Origin: Saprospiraceae bacterium
Lineage (GTDB): Bacteria > Bacteroidota > Bacteroidia > Chitinophagales > Saprospiraceae
NCBI GenBank assembly: GCA_022841345.1
Contig: JALHRR010000003.1
Coordinates: 142,776 to 206,775, forward strand
Direction: 5' to 3'
Length of the DNA: 64,000 nt
Shown: piece by piece, positions 1 to 8,826 of the stretch
Numbering within the stretch: position 1 is the first letter of the stretch
Layout: each line of letters begins with the position of its first letter
The notes under the pieces: model-generated
What the model was told of the DNA's origin: nothing
Seen by the model: the letters and a program-made list of their open reading frames with translations, nothing else
The model's database searches: none
Made by a program: the position numbers and the translations under genes

Positions 1-2
1 CC

Positions 3-542
3 GCAAAAGATGGTTTCTATAAGAGTGCATATAAAATCCTTATTCCCTCTGAAGCTCAGCAAGTAATTAATAAAGTAAAAAGTGTGCCGGGATTTGGCAA
101 TGTAGAAGAGGAATTAATAGAAAAAATGAACCGGGCCGCGGAATTAGCTGCTGCCAAAGCGAAGCCTATCTTCGTGAAAGCCATTACTGATATGACAATT
201 GGTGATGCAATGAACATTCTGATGGGCGAGCAAAATGCAGCCACAACTTACCTCAACAGAACCACGAATCAAAGCTTGTACAATGAATTTCGACCTGTAA
301 TCGTCGCTTCCCTCAATGAAGTTAACGCTATTGAATACTGGGCTACAGTCGTTAATGCCTACAACCGCATTCCCCTCGTCAAGAAAGTCAATCCTCAGCT
401 GGATGACTATGTCACAAATGAAGCACTGAAAGCTTTATTCAATTTGATTGAAAAAGAAGAGAAAAATATCCGAACCAATATCGGAGCAAGAAGCAGTGAA
501 TTACTGAAAAGAGTATTTGCTCAGCAGGACAAGAAGAATTGA
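3..542 (+). CDS. DUF4197 family protein (5' end outside window)
   Basis: The frame is open from the first bases of the window and ends at a stop at 540-542, so the N-terminus lies upstream. The visible 179 residues match what I know of the DUF4197 family: a KDGFYKSAYKI stretch near the start, then NRAAELAAAKAKPIFV, MTIGDAMNIL, a central YWATVVNAYNRIPLVKKVNP block, and the ending EEKNIR...RSSELLKRVF. Family members are usually exported or periplasmic, but the signal peptide would be outside the window and cannot be seen. No function is established for the family. A GTG at 84 is inside the gene and is not the start. A hairpin array begins about 30 bases after the stop. Confidence 0.85.
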   Translation, partial: AKDGFYKSAYKILIPSEAQQVINKVKSVPGFGNVEEELIEKMNRAAELAAAKAKPIFVKAITDMTIGDAMNILMGEQNAATTYLNRTTNQSLYNEFRPVIVASLNEVNAIEYWATVVNAYNRIPLVKKVNPQLDDYVTNEALKALFNLIEKEEKNIRTNIGARSSELLKRVFAQQDKKN

Positions 543-574
543 TTTTTTACCAGGATTTTAGTTTAACCCGGGCT

Positions 575-711
575 GTGATGTCTTGCTGCGCCTTCGGCTT
601 GCAAGGTGATGGTTCGATAAACTCACCACAAGTGTTTCATCCTGGCTACGCCACTAAGAAGTGATGTCTTTGTTCTATTTTCGGCTATGCCTCAATAGAA
701 CAAAGGTGATG
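575..711 (+). repeat. GTGATG-separated hairpin array A
   Basis: GTGATG occurs at 575, 606, 661 and 706. The spacers at 582-605 and 668-705 are self-complementary. The first pairs CTTGC with GCAAG around GCC-TTC-GGC. The second pairs CTTTGTTCTATT with AATAGAACAAAG around an inner GGC-TAT-GCC flanked by symmetric TC bulges. The middle spacer (612-660) keeps only a GGC-TAC-GCC core and looks degenerate. The array follows the DUF4197 gene. It belongs to the same family as the arrays near 2.3, 4.9, 38.8 and 49.6 kb. Confidence 0.75.
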
Positions 712-1142
712 TGCGAGCGGAGCTCACGGTTGGGTCGCGAGTTTTGTGTGTGAGTCAGTTTGTGTGATGGGTTTTGGCGGTTTAAACGAATCATACACCA
801 ACTCTCAACTCATACCAGACTGTTGCCAACAGCTAATTGCCAAATGCCAAAAGCGGCTGTTTCTTCATCCACACTTCGATTAAACCTTTAACAGCATAAA
901 CGATCACCGGCTGTTAATAGGCTGTTTGTGAAAGAATGGGCGAATTGCAATTCGCCCCTAAGAGCGCATCTTTACCGGCTGTTTTCTTTACAATTGGCTT
1001 AGCGAATCACACCACAAACCTCCAGCTCAAACCCACACACCGCCTTAACGCCTACACCCCTCAACGCCTTGACGAACCACACCCTCTCAACCCTCACCCT
1101 CACTCACACTTCGATTAAACCTTTAACCAATTAACCGATACC
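712..1142. repeat. Low-complexity microrepeat block, no gene
   Basis: This stretch is built of degenerate 7-9 bp units: AACTCTCAACTCA, CCAAATGCCAAAAGC, CGCCTTAACGCC and TTAACCAATTAACCGAT. Several runs are followed by CGGCTGTT. A 20-bp perfect palindrome with GGGCGAATTG/CAATTCGCCC arms lies at 937-956. The block runs directly into the stop codon of the downstream minus-strand peptidase at 1143. Short open frames here are compositional artefacts of the repeats. Confidence 0.6.
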
Positions 1143-2018
1143 CTACAGCTTCCTTGCAGCAAAAGTATCCCCCTGTTTTATATCTCCGGTATCCCATCCT
1201 TTTCGAAACCATCGGGTTCTTTGTTCAGAAGTACCGTGCGTAAATGCATCCGGAACGGTATATCCCTGAGCTTCCATTTGAAGACGGTCATCACCTATAG
1301 CTGAAGCAGCTTTCATTGCAGCATCAATATCTGCAGCGTCGATCACACCTTTCATGTCCTGTGTGTAATGTGCCCATAGTCCGGCAAAAAAGTCAGCCTG
1401 TAATTCCAGCCTGACGGAAAGTTCATTGGCTTCTTCTTTTGAAAGACGTTGCTTTTGCTGGTGAACTTTTCCTGAAATCCCCATTATATTCTGTACGTGA
1501 TGGCCTACTTCATGTGCCACGACATATGCCATGGCGAATTCACCGGGAGCTTTAAACCTGTTCTTCAAATCATTAGCAAAACTCAGGTCAATATAGATCT
1601 GATTATCTGCCGGACAATAAAAAGGGCCGGTAGCTGCACTTGCAAAACCGCAGGCAGATTGATCCTGCTCGCTGAATAATACTAAGGTAGGCTGTTGATA
1701 AGCTTCATTAAATTCTTCTCTGAATATCTGAACCCACGCATCTTCAGTGTCTTTAAGAACTACTGCGACAAACTCAGCCATCGCATCATCTTCTCTTCCG
1801 GTTTGCTGAATGCCCTCAGTGGATGGTGCTTGTTCACCGCTCATTCCACCCGAGCCCTGGAGTTGTTGTAACAATTGCTGAGGATCTCCACCCATCAGCA
1901 GTCCCAGAACCACTACGATGAGTCCCCCTATCCCTATTCCAGCACCTACTTTTTTGGCTCCACCACCAGACCTTCTGTCATCTATATTTCGACTTTGTTC
2001 TCTTCCTTTCCATTTCAT
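1143..2018 (-). CDS. ypfJ: Neutral zinc metallopeptidase, YpfJ family
   Basis: This is a 291-residue membrane-anchored putative zinc peptidase (PF04228-type). The start MKWKGREQSRNIDDRR matches the family's typical R-W-x-G-R...N-x-x-D-R-R opening, which fixes the start codon. A glycine-rich hydrophobic segment at about residues 26-43 is the single membrane anchor. A Gln/Gly-rich linker follows, then the catalytic domain with HEVGH at residues 169-173. The downstream ELSVRLELQADFFAGLWAH stretch carries the likely third zinc ligand, and SACGFASAATGPFYCPAD is another family signature. The gene is monocistronic on the minus strand. Its stop codon abuts an AACCGATA microrepeat. The substrate is unknown. 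Confidence 0.88.
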   Translation of the reverse strand: MKWKGREQSRNIDDRRSGGGAKKVGAGIGIGGLIVVVLGLLMGGDPQQLLQQLQGSGGMSGEQAPSTEGIQQTGREDDAMAEFVAVVLKDTEDAWVQIFREEFNEAYQQPTLVLFSEQDQSACGFASAATGPFYCPADNQIYIDLSFANDLKNRFKAPGEFAMAYVVAHEVGHHVQNIMGISGKVHQQKQRLSKEEANELSVRLELQADFFAGLWAHYTQDMKGVIDAADIDAAMKAASAIGDDRLQMEAQGYTVPDAFTHGTSEQRTRWFRKGWDTGDIKQGDTFAARKL

Positions 2019-2106
2019 ATTTTTCGGGATTTTGTATTTTCAAACCTACAGGAAATTTGAATATAAATACGTTTTTTATGGGAAGAATTTCCACACAACG
2101 CTGTAG

Positions 2107-2482
2107 CTGCTCTAAGTTTTAATTTCTGGCTGTTCCACACGGCTGTTACCCAAAAGCCAAAAGCTAAAAACCAAAAGCTGCTGTTTCGATTAAACCCTTA
2201 ACCGATTCACCGATTCCCGGCTTCTATACTAAGTTATTTGTACTATTTACGGAGATATAGTCGAAGCGATGTGATGTCTTACTGCGCCTGCAGCTTAGAA
2301 GGTGATGTTTTTTCAGAGAGCAAGCTCTGAAAAAGTGATGTCTCCGACCAAATGGACTGCTTTGCAGCCTATTTGGTCGGAGGTGATGGCTAGCGCAAAA
2401 AACAAGAATGCAGCTTCTTCCGGCAGTTTAACTGGCTTTTTACTACCCTTCTCCCCCTCCTAAACTCTTCGGCTGTTCACGA
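2107..2482. repeat. Composite repeat: microrepeats plus hairpin array B
   Basis: Microrepeats (CCAAAAGCCAAAAGC, CCGATTCACCGATTCC) lead into a GTGATG array with units at 2271, 2302, 2335 and 2383. The hairpin at 2308-2334 pairs TTTTTCAGAG with CTCTGAAAAA around AGCAAG. The hairpin at 2341-2382 pairs CTCCGACCAAAT with ATTTGGTCGGAG. The array is followed by GCTAGCGC, a TCTTCCGG stretch and further microrepeats that enter the 3' end of ligA. The whole region from about 2187 to 2500 is homologous to about 38655-38980, with identical spacing of the four GTGATG units (31, 33, 48). Confidence 0.75.
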
Positions 2483-4615
2483 TTAACCGATTAACCGATT
2501 TCCGACTTTCTCCAAAAACTCTTCCTCCGTCCATATCTCAACAGTCCCCAGCGCTTGTGCTTTTTTCAACTTGGAACCGGCATTTTCTCCAACAACAAGG
2601 ATGTTTAGATTGCTGCTGACCGCACTGATGTTCTTTGCTCCAACGGATTCTGCCAGTTTTTGAGCGTCATTTCTTCCCATTTGCTGCAGAGTGCCTGTAA
2701 ATAGAATCGTTTTTCCGGCAAGTACTCCATCAGCTGCAGATTCGGAAGGTTTGTCTTTCTCAGTTTGATGCATATTGACTCCCGCTGATTCGAGACGTTC
2801 AATGAGCGCTATATTTTCAGGAATGGAGAAATACCTAACCATATTTTGAGCAAGAACAGGACCTATTTCATGGATCTCAGTATATTTCTCAGCAGGCCAG
2901 TGTTGCAGATCAGGGATGTATTCCACTTTTTCAGCAATGAGCTTAGAAGCCCGTTTACCCAGATGATGAACACTCAGACTTTGCAGCAATTTTGTAATCG
3001 GATTGCCTTTGGCTTTTTCAATGGCCTTTCTCAGATTCTCTGCTGATTTACTTCCGAAGCCTTCTAACTTTGAAATCGCATCATAATCCAGCTGATATAC
3101 ATCTGAAATATCATTGAGCCAGCCTAATTCTGCAAACTTCTCAACAAATGATTTTCCGAATCCATCTATATCCATTCCGTCTTTGCTCACATGATGAATG
3201 ATTCTTTGAATACTTTGGGCAGGACAAGTCACATTGATGCAGCGCCAGGCCGCTTCACCCTCGGGTCTTTGCAGTAAGCTTTCACAGGAGGGGCAATGTG
3301 TGGGAAAAACGATTGGCTGTTCTTCTCCCGTACGCAATTCCTCCATTGATTTCACAATATAAGGAATCACATCTCCTGCTCGCTCTACAAGCACGGTATC
3401 TCCAATTCTGATATCTTTGGATTGAATAAAATCTTCATTGTGTAGTGAAATAGAAGAAACCGTCACCCCTGCCAATGGAACCGGCTGAATCTTTGCCACC
3501 GGAGTAATGGCACCCGTTTTGCCAACCTGATATTCAACCTGTAGTAATTTTGATGTGGCCTGCTTGGCTTTGAATTTATATGCCACCGCCCACCTGGGAT
3601 GATGACTTGTAGCTCCGCAGATTTCCTGCCAATCCAGTCTGTCCACTTTAATCACAATTCCATCTATCTCATAGTCATACGTATCTCTCCTCTCAGACCA
3701 TTCCCGGCAAAATGCTATGACTTCTTCGATTCCATGACATACTTTAGTGACTTCTCTGGGCACCTTAAAACCAAGTGCTCCCAGCTTCTCCAATGTTTTA
3801 CTATGGCGCCCATCCGCAATATCTACTTCCCGATCGTGGGCATCCTGTGCCACACTTACCTGATAGATAAATGCCTCGATGGCGCGCGCCTTGATTTCAG
3901 AAGAGTCTTTTACCCGGAGGGCTCCGGTGGCCGCATTCCGCGGATTTGCAAAGAGCGTTAATCCGGATTCCTCACGGCTTTTATTGATTTCATAAAATTT
4001 GGATTTACGAATAATCGCTTCACCACGTAATTCAATCCTGCTGACATCAGATTTTGAAAAAGCAGCATTGACCGGAATAGATTTGATGGCTTTTGCATTG
4101 TGGGTGATTTCCTCCCCTTCCGAACCATTTCCACGGGTTGCAGCTCTCACCAAACGGTCATTTTCATACATCAATACAATCGTGCCACCATCGAATTTCG
4201 GTTCAGCTACATATACTATATCATCGTCCGGACTCAATCCAACCAGTTTTCGCACTTGTTTGTCAAAGTCAAGCAAATCTGCATCATCATATGAGTTTTC
4301 CAGAGAAAGCATCGGCCTGAGGTGCGGTACTGCCGGGAAATCACCTGCCAAATCCGAGGAGACCCTTTGTGTGGGTGAATCCGGTGTAATCCATGACGGA
4401 TGCTTAGCTTCTATTGCCTGTAATTTCTTATAAATGATATCGTACTCATGGTCACTGATCAATGGTTCATCCAAAACGTAATACCGATATTCATGGAAAA
4501 CGATCAGGTCTTTTAAGGTCTGCAAATAAATCTGGTCGGCATTTTCAATGTTTTCAGCCAGGACAGATTTGGTGGCAGCAGTTAAGCGGATAACATCCTC
4601 TTTCGAATAAAGCAT
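2483..4615 (-). CDS. ligA: NAD-dependent DNA ligase
   Basis: This 710-residue protein seals DNA nicks using NAD+ during replication and repair. The adenylation motif KFDG has its nucleophilic lysine at K140, about 25 residues later than in E. coli because the N-terminus is extended. RGNGSEGEEITHN and the EIDGIVIKVD motif follow, then the OB fold. The zinc finger has four cysteines (CPSC...CINVTC), and helix-hairpin-helix repeats come next. A BRCT domain (GKTILFTGTLQQMGR) lies near the C-terminus, so the domain set is complete. The final residues (about GNRLIG) and the stop codon are encoded by the intergenic microrepeat ATTAACCGATTAACCGAT, so the natural C-terminus appears to have been replaced or extended by repeat DNA. 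Confidence 0.97.
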   Translation of the reverse strand: MLYSKEDVIRLTAATKSVLAENIENADQIYLQTLKDLIVFHEYRYYVLDEPLISDHEYDIIYKKLQAIEAKHPSWITPDSPTQRVSSDLAGDFPAVPHLRPMLSLENSYDDADLLDFDKQVRKLVGLSPDDDIVYVAEPKFDGGTIVLMYENDRLVRAATRGNGSEGEEITHNAKAIKSIPVNAAFSKSDVSRIELRGEAIIRKSKFYEINKSREESGLTLFANPRNAATGALRVKDSSEIKARAIEAFIYQVSVAQDAHDREVDIADGRHSKTLEKLGALGFKVPREVTKVCHGIEEVIAFCREWSERRDTYDYEIDGIVIKVDRLDWQEICGATSHHPRWAVAYKFKAKQATSKLLQVEYQVGKTGAITPVAKIQPVPLAGVTVSSISLHNEDFIQSKDIRIGDTVLVERAGDVIPYIVKSMEELRTGEEQPIVFPTHCPSCESLLQRPEGEAAWRCINVTCPAQSIQRIIHHVSKDGMDIDGFGKSFVEKFAELGWLNDISDVYQLDYDAISKLEGFGSKSAENLRKAIEKAKGNPITKLLQSLSVHHLGKRASKLIAEKVEYIPDLQHWPAEKYTEIHEIGPVLAQNMVRYFSIPENIALIERLESAGVNMHQTEKDKPSESAADGVLAGKTILFTGTLQQMGRNDAQKLAESVGAKNISAVSSNLNILVVGENAGSKLKKAQALGTVEIWTEEEFLEKVGNRLIG

Positions 4616-5294
4616 ATGGAAAAGTTTGCCTTAAAAGTAAGGGCATGAAACCATATTTGCAGTAGACGAAGAAGAAATAATTTATTTCATATGGTTTAAT
4701 TCGGCAGTTCACTTATACCCTCCTAATCTGCTTGCCTTCTCTGTTAGTCGCAACACACAATATACTTTAGTCGAAGCACGGTGAGGTCACGTGATGCTGC
4801 TATTTCAGGGGATTTGTCCATAGCGAGGTGATGTTTTCTGCGGCTCCGCCTTGCAAGGTGATGTTTTTTCATGGTGCAAGCCATGAAATAGTGATACCGA
4901 GGTCCTTAGATAGCGAGTGAACAACGTGAACCTCGCTATTCGTTTTACTCACTACGGCACAAGTGTCTTTATATTTCCTGCAGCTTCGCTTTGAAAATAT
5001 AAAGGTGATGGCTAACGCTAAAAATAAGCAGGTACCTTCTTCCGGCTGTTCACTTGTAGCTTGCGGCTTGAAGCTTCTTACCGGCTGTTCAACTGGCTGT
5101 TTCAATAGCTGTTCCAATCGTAAATCGTAAATGGCTGGTTCACGACAGCTTTTCTCTCACAGCTCGCAGCTTGTGGCTCGTAGCTTTTTCATCCGGCTGT
5201 TCACTTACTACTTACTACTTACGACTTATGCCTTACTGCTTCTTCCGGCTGTTCACTTGCAGCTTGTAGCTTGCGGCTCGAAGCTTCTTCCCGG
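4616..5294. repeat. Intergenic mosaic: hairpin array C and microrepeats
   Basis: GTGATG or the near match GTGATA occurs at 4791, 4828, 4858, 4891 and 5005. The hairpin at 4864-4890 pairs TTTCATGG with CCATGAAA around TGCAAG. The segment at about 4967-5004 pairs CTTTATATTT with AAATATAAAG around an AGCTTCGCT core. A less regular palindromic segment (TAGCGAG/CTCGCTA) lies at 4911-4939. Blocks of AGCTTGTAGCTTGCGGCTCG and CTTACTACTTACTACTTACG follow, repeatedly ending in CCGGCTGTTCAC. The last CCGGCTA supplies the stop codon of the DUF1501 gene. I see no coding sequence here. Confidence 0.7.
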
Positions 5295-6914
5295 CTACCT
5301 CCCCGAAACCAAACATTTCCCACTATACACCTTCCCCTGGAAATTAATTTTATACAAATAATATCCCGGAATTCTTGTAAAGTGCTGTGGAATAGGAATC
5401 AACAATTTTTCATTTTCAAAATGAAATCCCTGATGCACAGATCCCATCAATTGCCCCATCGCACTAAAAATGCTTATCTGCACCGCTCCATTTGATGGTA
5501 GATTGATGTAAACATGTGCTTGTCCGGCATCGTATCTGACTTCATGTTTAAGTCCTGTTTTATATTGAGAGTCATATGAGGACAAAGTTTCACAATTGAA
5601 TCCCAAATTCAGCCTGTTGAAATCCTGCCCGATTGCCAGATCCACCAAATTAGGCTCCACACAAAGCCAGTAATCCAGCAGTGTAGCATATATGCTACGG
5701 AAATCTAATTGATATTTAAGATTCTCATTGACATCCAAATCCTGCAGATTAGGCAAGCCACCCATGAATCCACTGCCATTCAAAGCTGAGCCGAATAAAA
5801 ACATCGGCGCTGCCGCCCCATGATCTGTACCCTGGGAAGCATTCTGCTGTGGCCTTCTTCCAAATTCAGAATAGGTAAAGGCAAGTGTTTTGGAATCCAT
5901 TCCGGAAAATGCAAGATCACTATAGAAAGCTGTAACATTCTGAGCCAATGATTGCAGCAAATTGGCATGTTGATTGAGCTGGCCTGCATGCGTGTCAAAT
6001 CCATCCAAAGTCACCATGTACAATTTCGTGCCCAATCCTCCCTTCATCAATCTCGCCACCACAGCCAGCTGATTACCCAGCGATCCAGAATACACAGCCT
6101 GATTACTACCCTGCTCATATGCATTTGAAATCACAGTTGCATATTGGAAAGTATTGTTTGCCACAGTTCTGATATAAGAAAGCTGTTCTCCATAATAACA
6201 CTCAGGTACATCATTTGCATCATATAATCCTCCTACCTGAGCTATATAAGCCAGCTGTTCAGGCGAACTCACAGTCACTGCATAGTTGACATTGTCTGTG
6301 CCCATAAATGCCAGATTGCCCAGACCTCCGATCTGCACAGCCGGCGGAATGGCAGGTGGACTCACCAGGAAATCAGGATACTTATCCTCAAATAAACGAC
6401 CCAGCCATCCCGTATCCCAGGTGACATTCTCGTCACTTGCAGAGGCCCAGATATCCGAACTCCTGAAATGTGATAAATTCTGATCAGGATATCCCACATT
6501 GTTCATGATTTTCATGCCTCCATTTTGCCAGTATGGGCTCAATGCAGACATGGCAGGATGCATTCCCAGTTCATTGCTAAGCGTCAATGCCTGCCCCTGG
6601 GGAATGGCAATTCCCTGCCGAAAATTCTGATACCGGCTGTAATCATAAATAGGTATGATAGTATTAAGTCCGTCATTTCCTCCCTTTAACTTGATCATGA
6701 CAAGGACTCTGTCAGCATTGCTGTTGCTCAATCCCATCCCCAGCGGAGATGCGGCAAAAGTATTAATCGGAGTTTTACCCAGCAGGAAGGATGCCCCTCC
6801 GACCAGTCCCATTCCTTTCAGGAATGATCTCCTGTTCCATTTGGCATGATCTGCATCGTGATCTGTATGCTTGTCGGTAGATGTATATTTGGGTAAATGA
6901 TGATCCTGACACAT
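5295..6914 (-). CDS. DUF1501 protein with twin-arginine-like leader and T9SS-like tail
   Basis: This 539-residue exported protein belongs to the DUF1501 family. These sulfatase/alkaline-phosphatase-fold relatives are nearly always encoded beside a DUF1800 gene, as here. After a hydrophilic start comes NRRSFLKGMGLVGGASFLLG (about residues 27-46), a twin-arginine-like export signal. Family features include KLKGGNDGLNTIIP, FRSSDIWAS, LDGFDTHAGQ and a GTDHGAAAPMFLFG metal-site-like region. The last ~80 residues form a beta-rich domain (VQISIFSAMGQLMGSV...GYYLYKINFQGKVYSGKCLV) typical of T9SS sorting domains. The function is unknown. The stop codon lies inside a CCGGCTA microrepeat. The gene lies 20 bp downstream of the DUF1800 gene, presumably in one transcript. 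Confidence 0.88.
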   Translation of the reverse strand: MCQDHHLPKYTSTDKHTDHDADHAKWNRRSFLKGMGLVGGASFLLGKTPINTFAASPLGMGLSNSNADRVLVMIKLKGGNDGLNTIIPIYDYSRYQNFRQGIAIPQGQALTLSNELGMHPAMSALSPYWQNGGMKIMNNVGYPDQNLSHFRSSDIWASASDENVTWDTGWLGRLFEDKYPDFLVSPPAIPPAVQIGGLGNLAFMGTDNVNYAVTVSSPEQLAYIAQVGGLYDANDVPECYYGEQLSYIRTVANNTFQYATVISNAYEQGSNQAVYSGSLGNQLAVVARLMKGGLGTKLYMVTLDGFDTHAGQLNQHANLLQSLAQNVTAFYSDLAFSGMDSKTLAFTYSEFGRRPQQNASQGTDHGAAAPMFLFGSALNGSGFMGGLPNLQDLDVNENLKYQLDFRSIYATLLDYWLCVEPNLVDLAIGQDFNRLNLGFNCETLSSYDSQYKTGLKHEVRYDAGQAHVYINLPSNGAVQISIFSAMGQLMGSVHQGFHFENEKLLIPIPQHFTRIPGYYLYKINFQGKVYSGKCLVSGR

Positions 6915-6934
6915 ATGAATCTGTTTTTTAAAGA

Positions 6935-8383
6935 CTACATTAATTGATACTCCGGTGTTCTTGTTACAAATTGCAGCAGCAATGCCACCTGCGCAGGGAC
7001 AGTTGGCCAGTCAAGATTCCAGCTGCCTTCATCAAAATAGTTCTGCGGAACCTCCCACTTAAAGGCAGTCACAGCCGCATCCAATTGCCTGGAATCATCG
7101 AATCCCTTAATGGTCACGTGCTTCACCAAATCTGCTGTGATTTCGTGTGGATCGTTATAGGCTGTAGTTAGTTCCTTTATGAATAATGCATACAGATCCG
7201 GCTGTGACCCAAACAATAGATATAAATAATATTCCAGCCCCAACCATCTTTGAGTCAATCTGCTGGTATCCACCCAGGTTTTATTTCCCGGCCAACCCTT
7301 CACATCCGGTGGGTTAAAAATTAATTGCCCGTTTTCACTTGCCTGAAGAAGAATCAGGGTTAATACATCCTGGTTGTATGGAAGTTTTGTAGTTTTCAGG
7401 AAGGAAAGAAAGTAATCCAGCGGGCTCTTGATCATATTGCCAATGACTTTCTCATCAAAGAAGCGCTCACTTGCAAACAATGTCCTGTACACAGGTAATA
7501 ACTCAAAGTCATTCGCAAGCAGCTCCTCCGCCAGCTCATTGATGAATTCTTCATCTCTTTCCGGAGAGACAAACCATTCATACAGCTTTCCACAAATATG
7601 TCTGGCAATCTCTGTGCCCCGCTCCTGAAATAATAAGTCGTGGAGACCATCGTAAGTATAGTTGCCTGTTTTGCCAAAAATGGTTTTCGCTCCCGGATCA
7701 TGCAAAAGCGGAACAAAGCCAATCGGGGCGCACAATTCTGTGAATCCATTCCAGCCAGTAAGAGCCCTCGCAGCTCCGGCAATATCTTGTTGAGTATAGC
7801 CATTATCTCTTCCCAGAGTAAATAATTCAAGCAACTCACGCGCATAATTCTCATTGGGTTCAAATCTGGTATTTTGCACACCATTCAGAAATAGCAACAT
7901 GGCTGGCGTCTTGCCGATCTCTTTGACAAATGTTTTAAAATTTCCAAAAACATGGTTCTCCAGCAAGCTGTAATATTGATACATGTAAGAGGGACAGGCA
8001 TAGGCTTCCAGCTTTGTTACAAAGTGATTGTGCCAAAACACAGTCAGTTTCCCCCGGAAGCTATTAGTCAGCATATCATTCATCCAGACCAGCGCCCATG
8101 AAAGTACTTGTTCCTGTAACTGAGTTTGAAAGTCGGAGTATTGGCTTAGTGCCCAGTTTGCCCAGGGTGGAGCAGCAGCTTTGGGGGCATTCCGGCCCTG
8201 ATTGATGATACTGTTGACAAGTGTATTGGGTTGATTGGCAAGCGCTTGCTGGATCGTATTATGGTCCGCCCCAAAGGACATCCGCATATAGAGATGTTTG
8301 ATTCTTTCTTCATTCCAGGGATTTTCAGCGTTCGGACTATATGGGGCAAGTCCTGTTGTCAAATCACATGCTGCTGTACTCAT
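6935..8383 (-). CDS. DUF1800 family protein
   Basis: This 482-residue protein has the DUF1800 hallmarks: LTVFWHNHFVT near residue 115, an ENYARELLELFTLGRDNGYTQQDI segment, ALTGWNGF, a CGKLYEWFVSP block, KSPLDYFLSFLKTTKLP and PPDVKGWPGNKTWVDTS. Family members occur across Bacteroidota and Planctomycetes and are co-transcribed with DUF1501 genes. Their joint role is unknown. No signal peptide is evident at the chosen start, so either a different start is used or the protein depends on its DUF1501 partner. It is transcribed leftward, first in the two-gene unit. Confidence 0.88.
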   Translation of the reverse strand: MSTAACDLTTGLAPYSPNAENPWNEERIKHLYMRMSFGADHNTIQQALANQPNTLVNSIINQGRNAPKAAAPPWANWALSQYSDFQTQLQEQVLSWALVWMNDMLTNSFRGKLTVFWHNHFVTKLEAYACPSYMYQYYSLLENHVFGNFKTFVKEIGKTPAMLLFLNGVQNTRFEPNENYARELLELFTLGRDNGYTQQDIAGAARALTGWNGFTELCAPIGFVPLLHDPGAKTIFGKTGNYTYDGLHDLLFQERGTEIARHICGKLYEWFVSPERDEEFINELAEELLANDFELLPVYRTLFASERFFDEKVIGNMIKSPLDYFLSFLKTTKLPYNQDVLTLILLQASENGQLIFNPPDVKGWPGNKTWVDTSRLTQRWLGLEYYLYLLFGSQPDLYALFIKELTTAYNDPHEITADLVKHVTIKGFDDSRQLDAAVTAFKWEVPQNYFDEGSWNLDWPTVPAQVALLLQFVTRTPEYQLM

Positions 8384-8826
8384 AATGAGGCGTTTATGGT
8401 ATAAAAACAGAAAGTAAAAACGGGAAAAATTGCGAAGGGACTAAAATACTCCATTTAGACGAAGATTGTTACAGAAAGTTGTATGATGGCCATGCGGTTT
8501 ATAAAAAAATCTTTTGGGCATCCCCCCGGGGTACTGCAATGAATGTTTGCGAAATACTTTGCTGTCTCCATGCAGTACCCGGGGTCGGGCTATCCGCTTT
8601 ACTTCACAGAGCCGCATGTTGATGCGTCTCTGCTCGTGCCCGCTCCTATCCCTGATGCGATAGTTGACATATAAACCATTTGCCCTCACGCTTGAATGGA
8701 CAGACCCTTGCCCTGGTTAATTAATCTTCATTTCACCTGTTTTTCAACCGCCAAACTCAAGTTTTTTTAAAAAAATAGACTATTTTTCATTGAATTTGAA
8801 TATATTGGCATGCAATTTAATTGTTT
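8384..8826. repeat. Intergenic region with a GC-rich inverted-repeat element
   Basis: CCGGGGTACTGCA at 8527-8539 is mirrored by TGCAGTACCCGG at 8573-8584, with an AT-richer loop between them. The second arm continues into GTCGGGCTATCCGCTTTAC. From memory, a GGGC-TCCCC...GGGGTCGGGCTATCCGCT pattern of this kind recurs between genes in many Bacteroidota genomes, so this is probably a dispersed repeat copy. The 82-codon minus-strand frame over it resembles no family I know and I do not call it. Upstream of 8827 the sequence is AT-rich, consistent with a promoter. Confidence 0.5.

Noticed and set aside
575..711. Possible CRISPR array (short direct repeat with spacers)
   Set aside because: The repeat is only 6 bp, the spacers are self-complementary hairpins conserved between loci, and there are no cas genes.
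3999..4433. 144-codon plus-strand frame
   Set aside because: It is antisense to the adenylation domain of ligA, a clear shadow.
8441..8689. 82-codon minus-strand frame
   Set aside because: It overlaps the GC-rich inverted-repeat element; residues follow the repeat composition and no family is recognisable.
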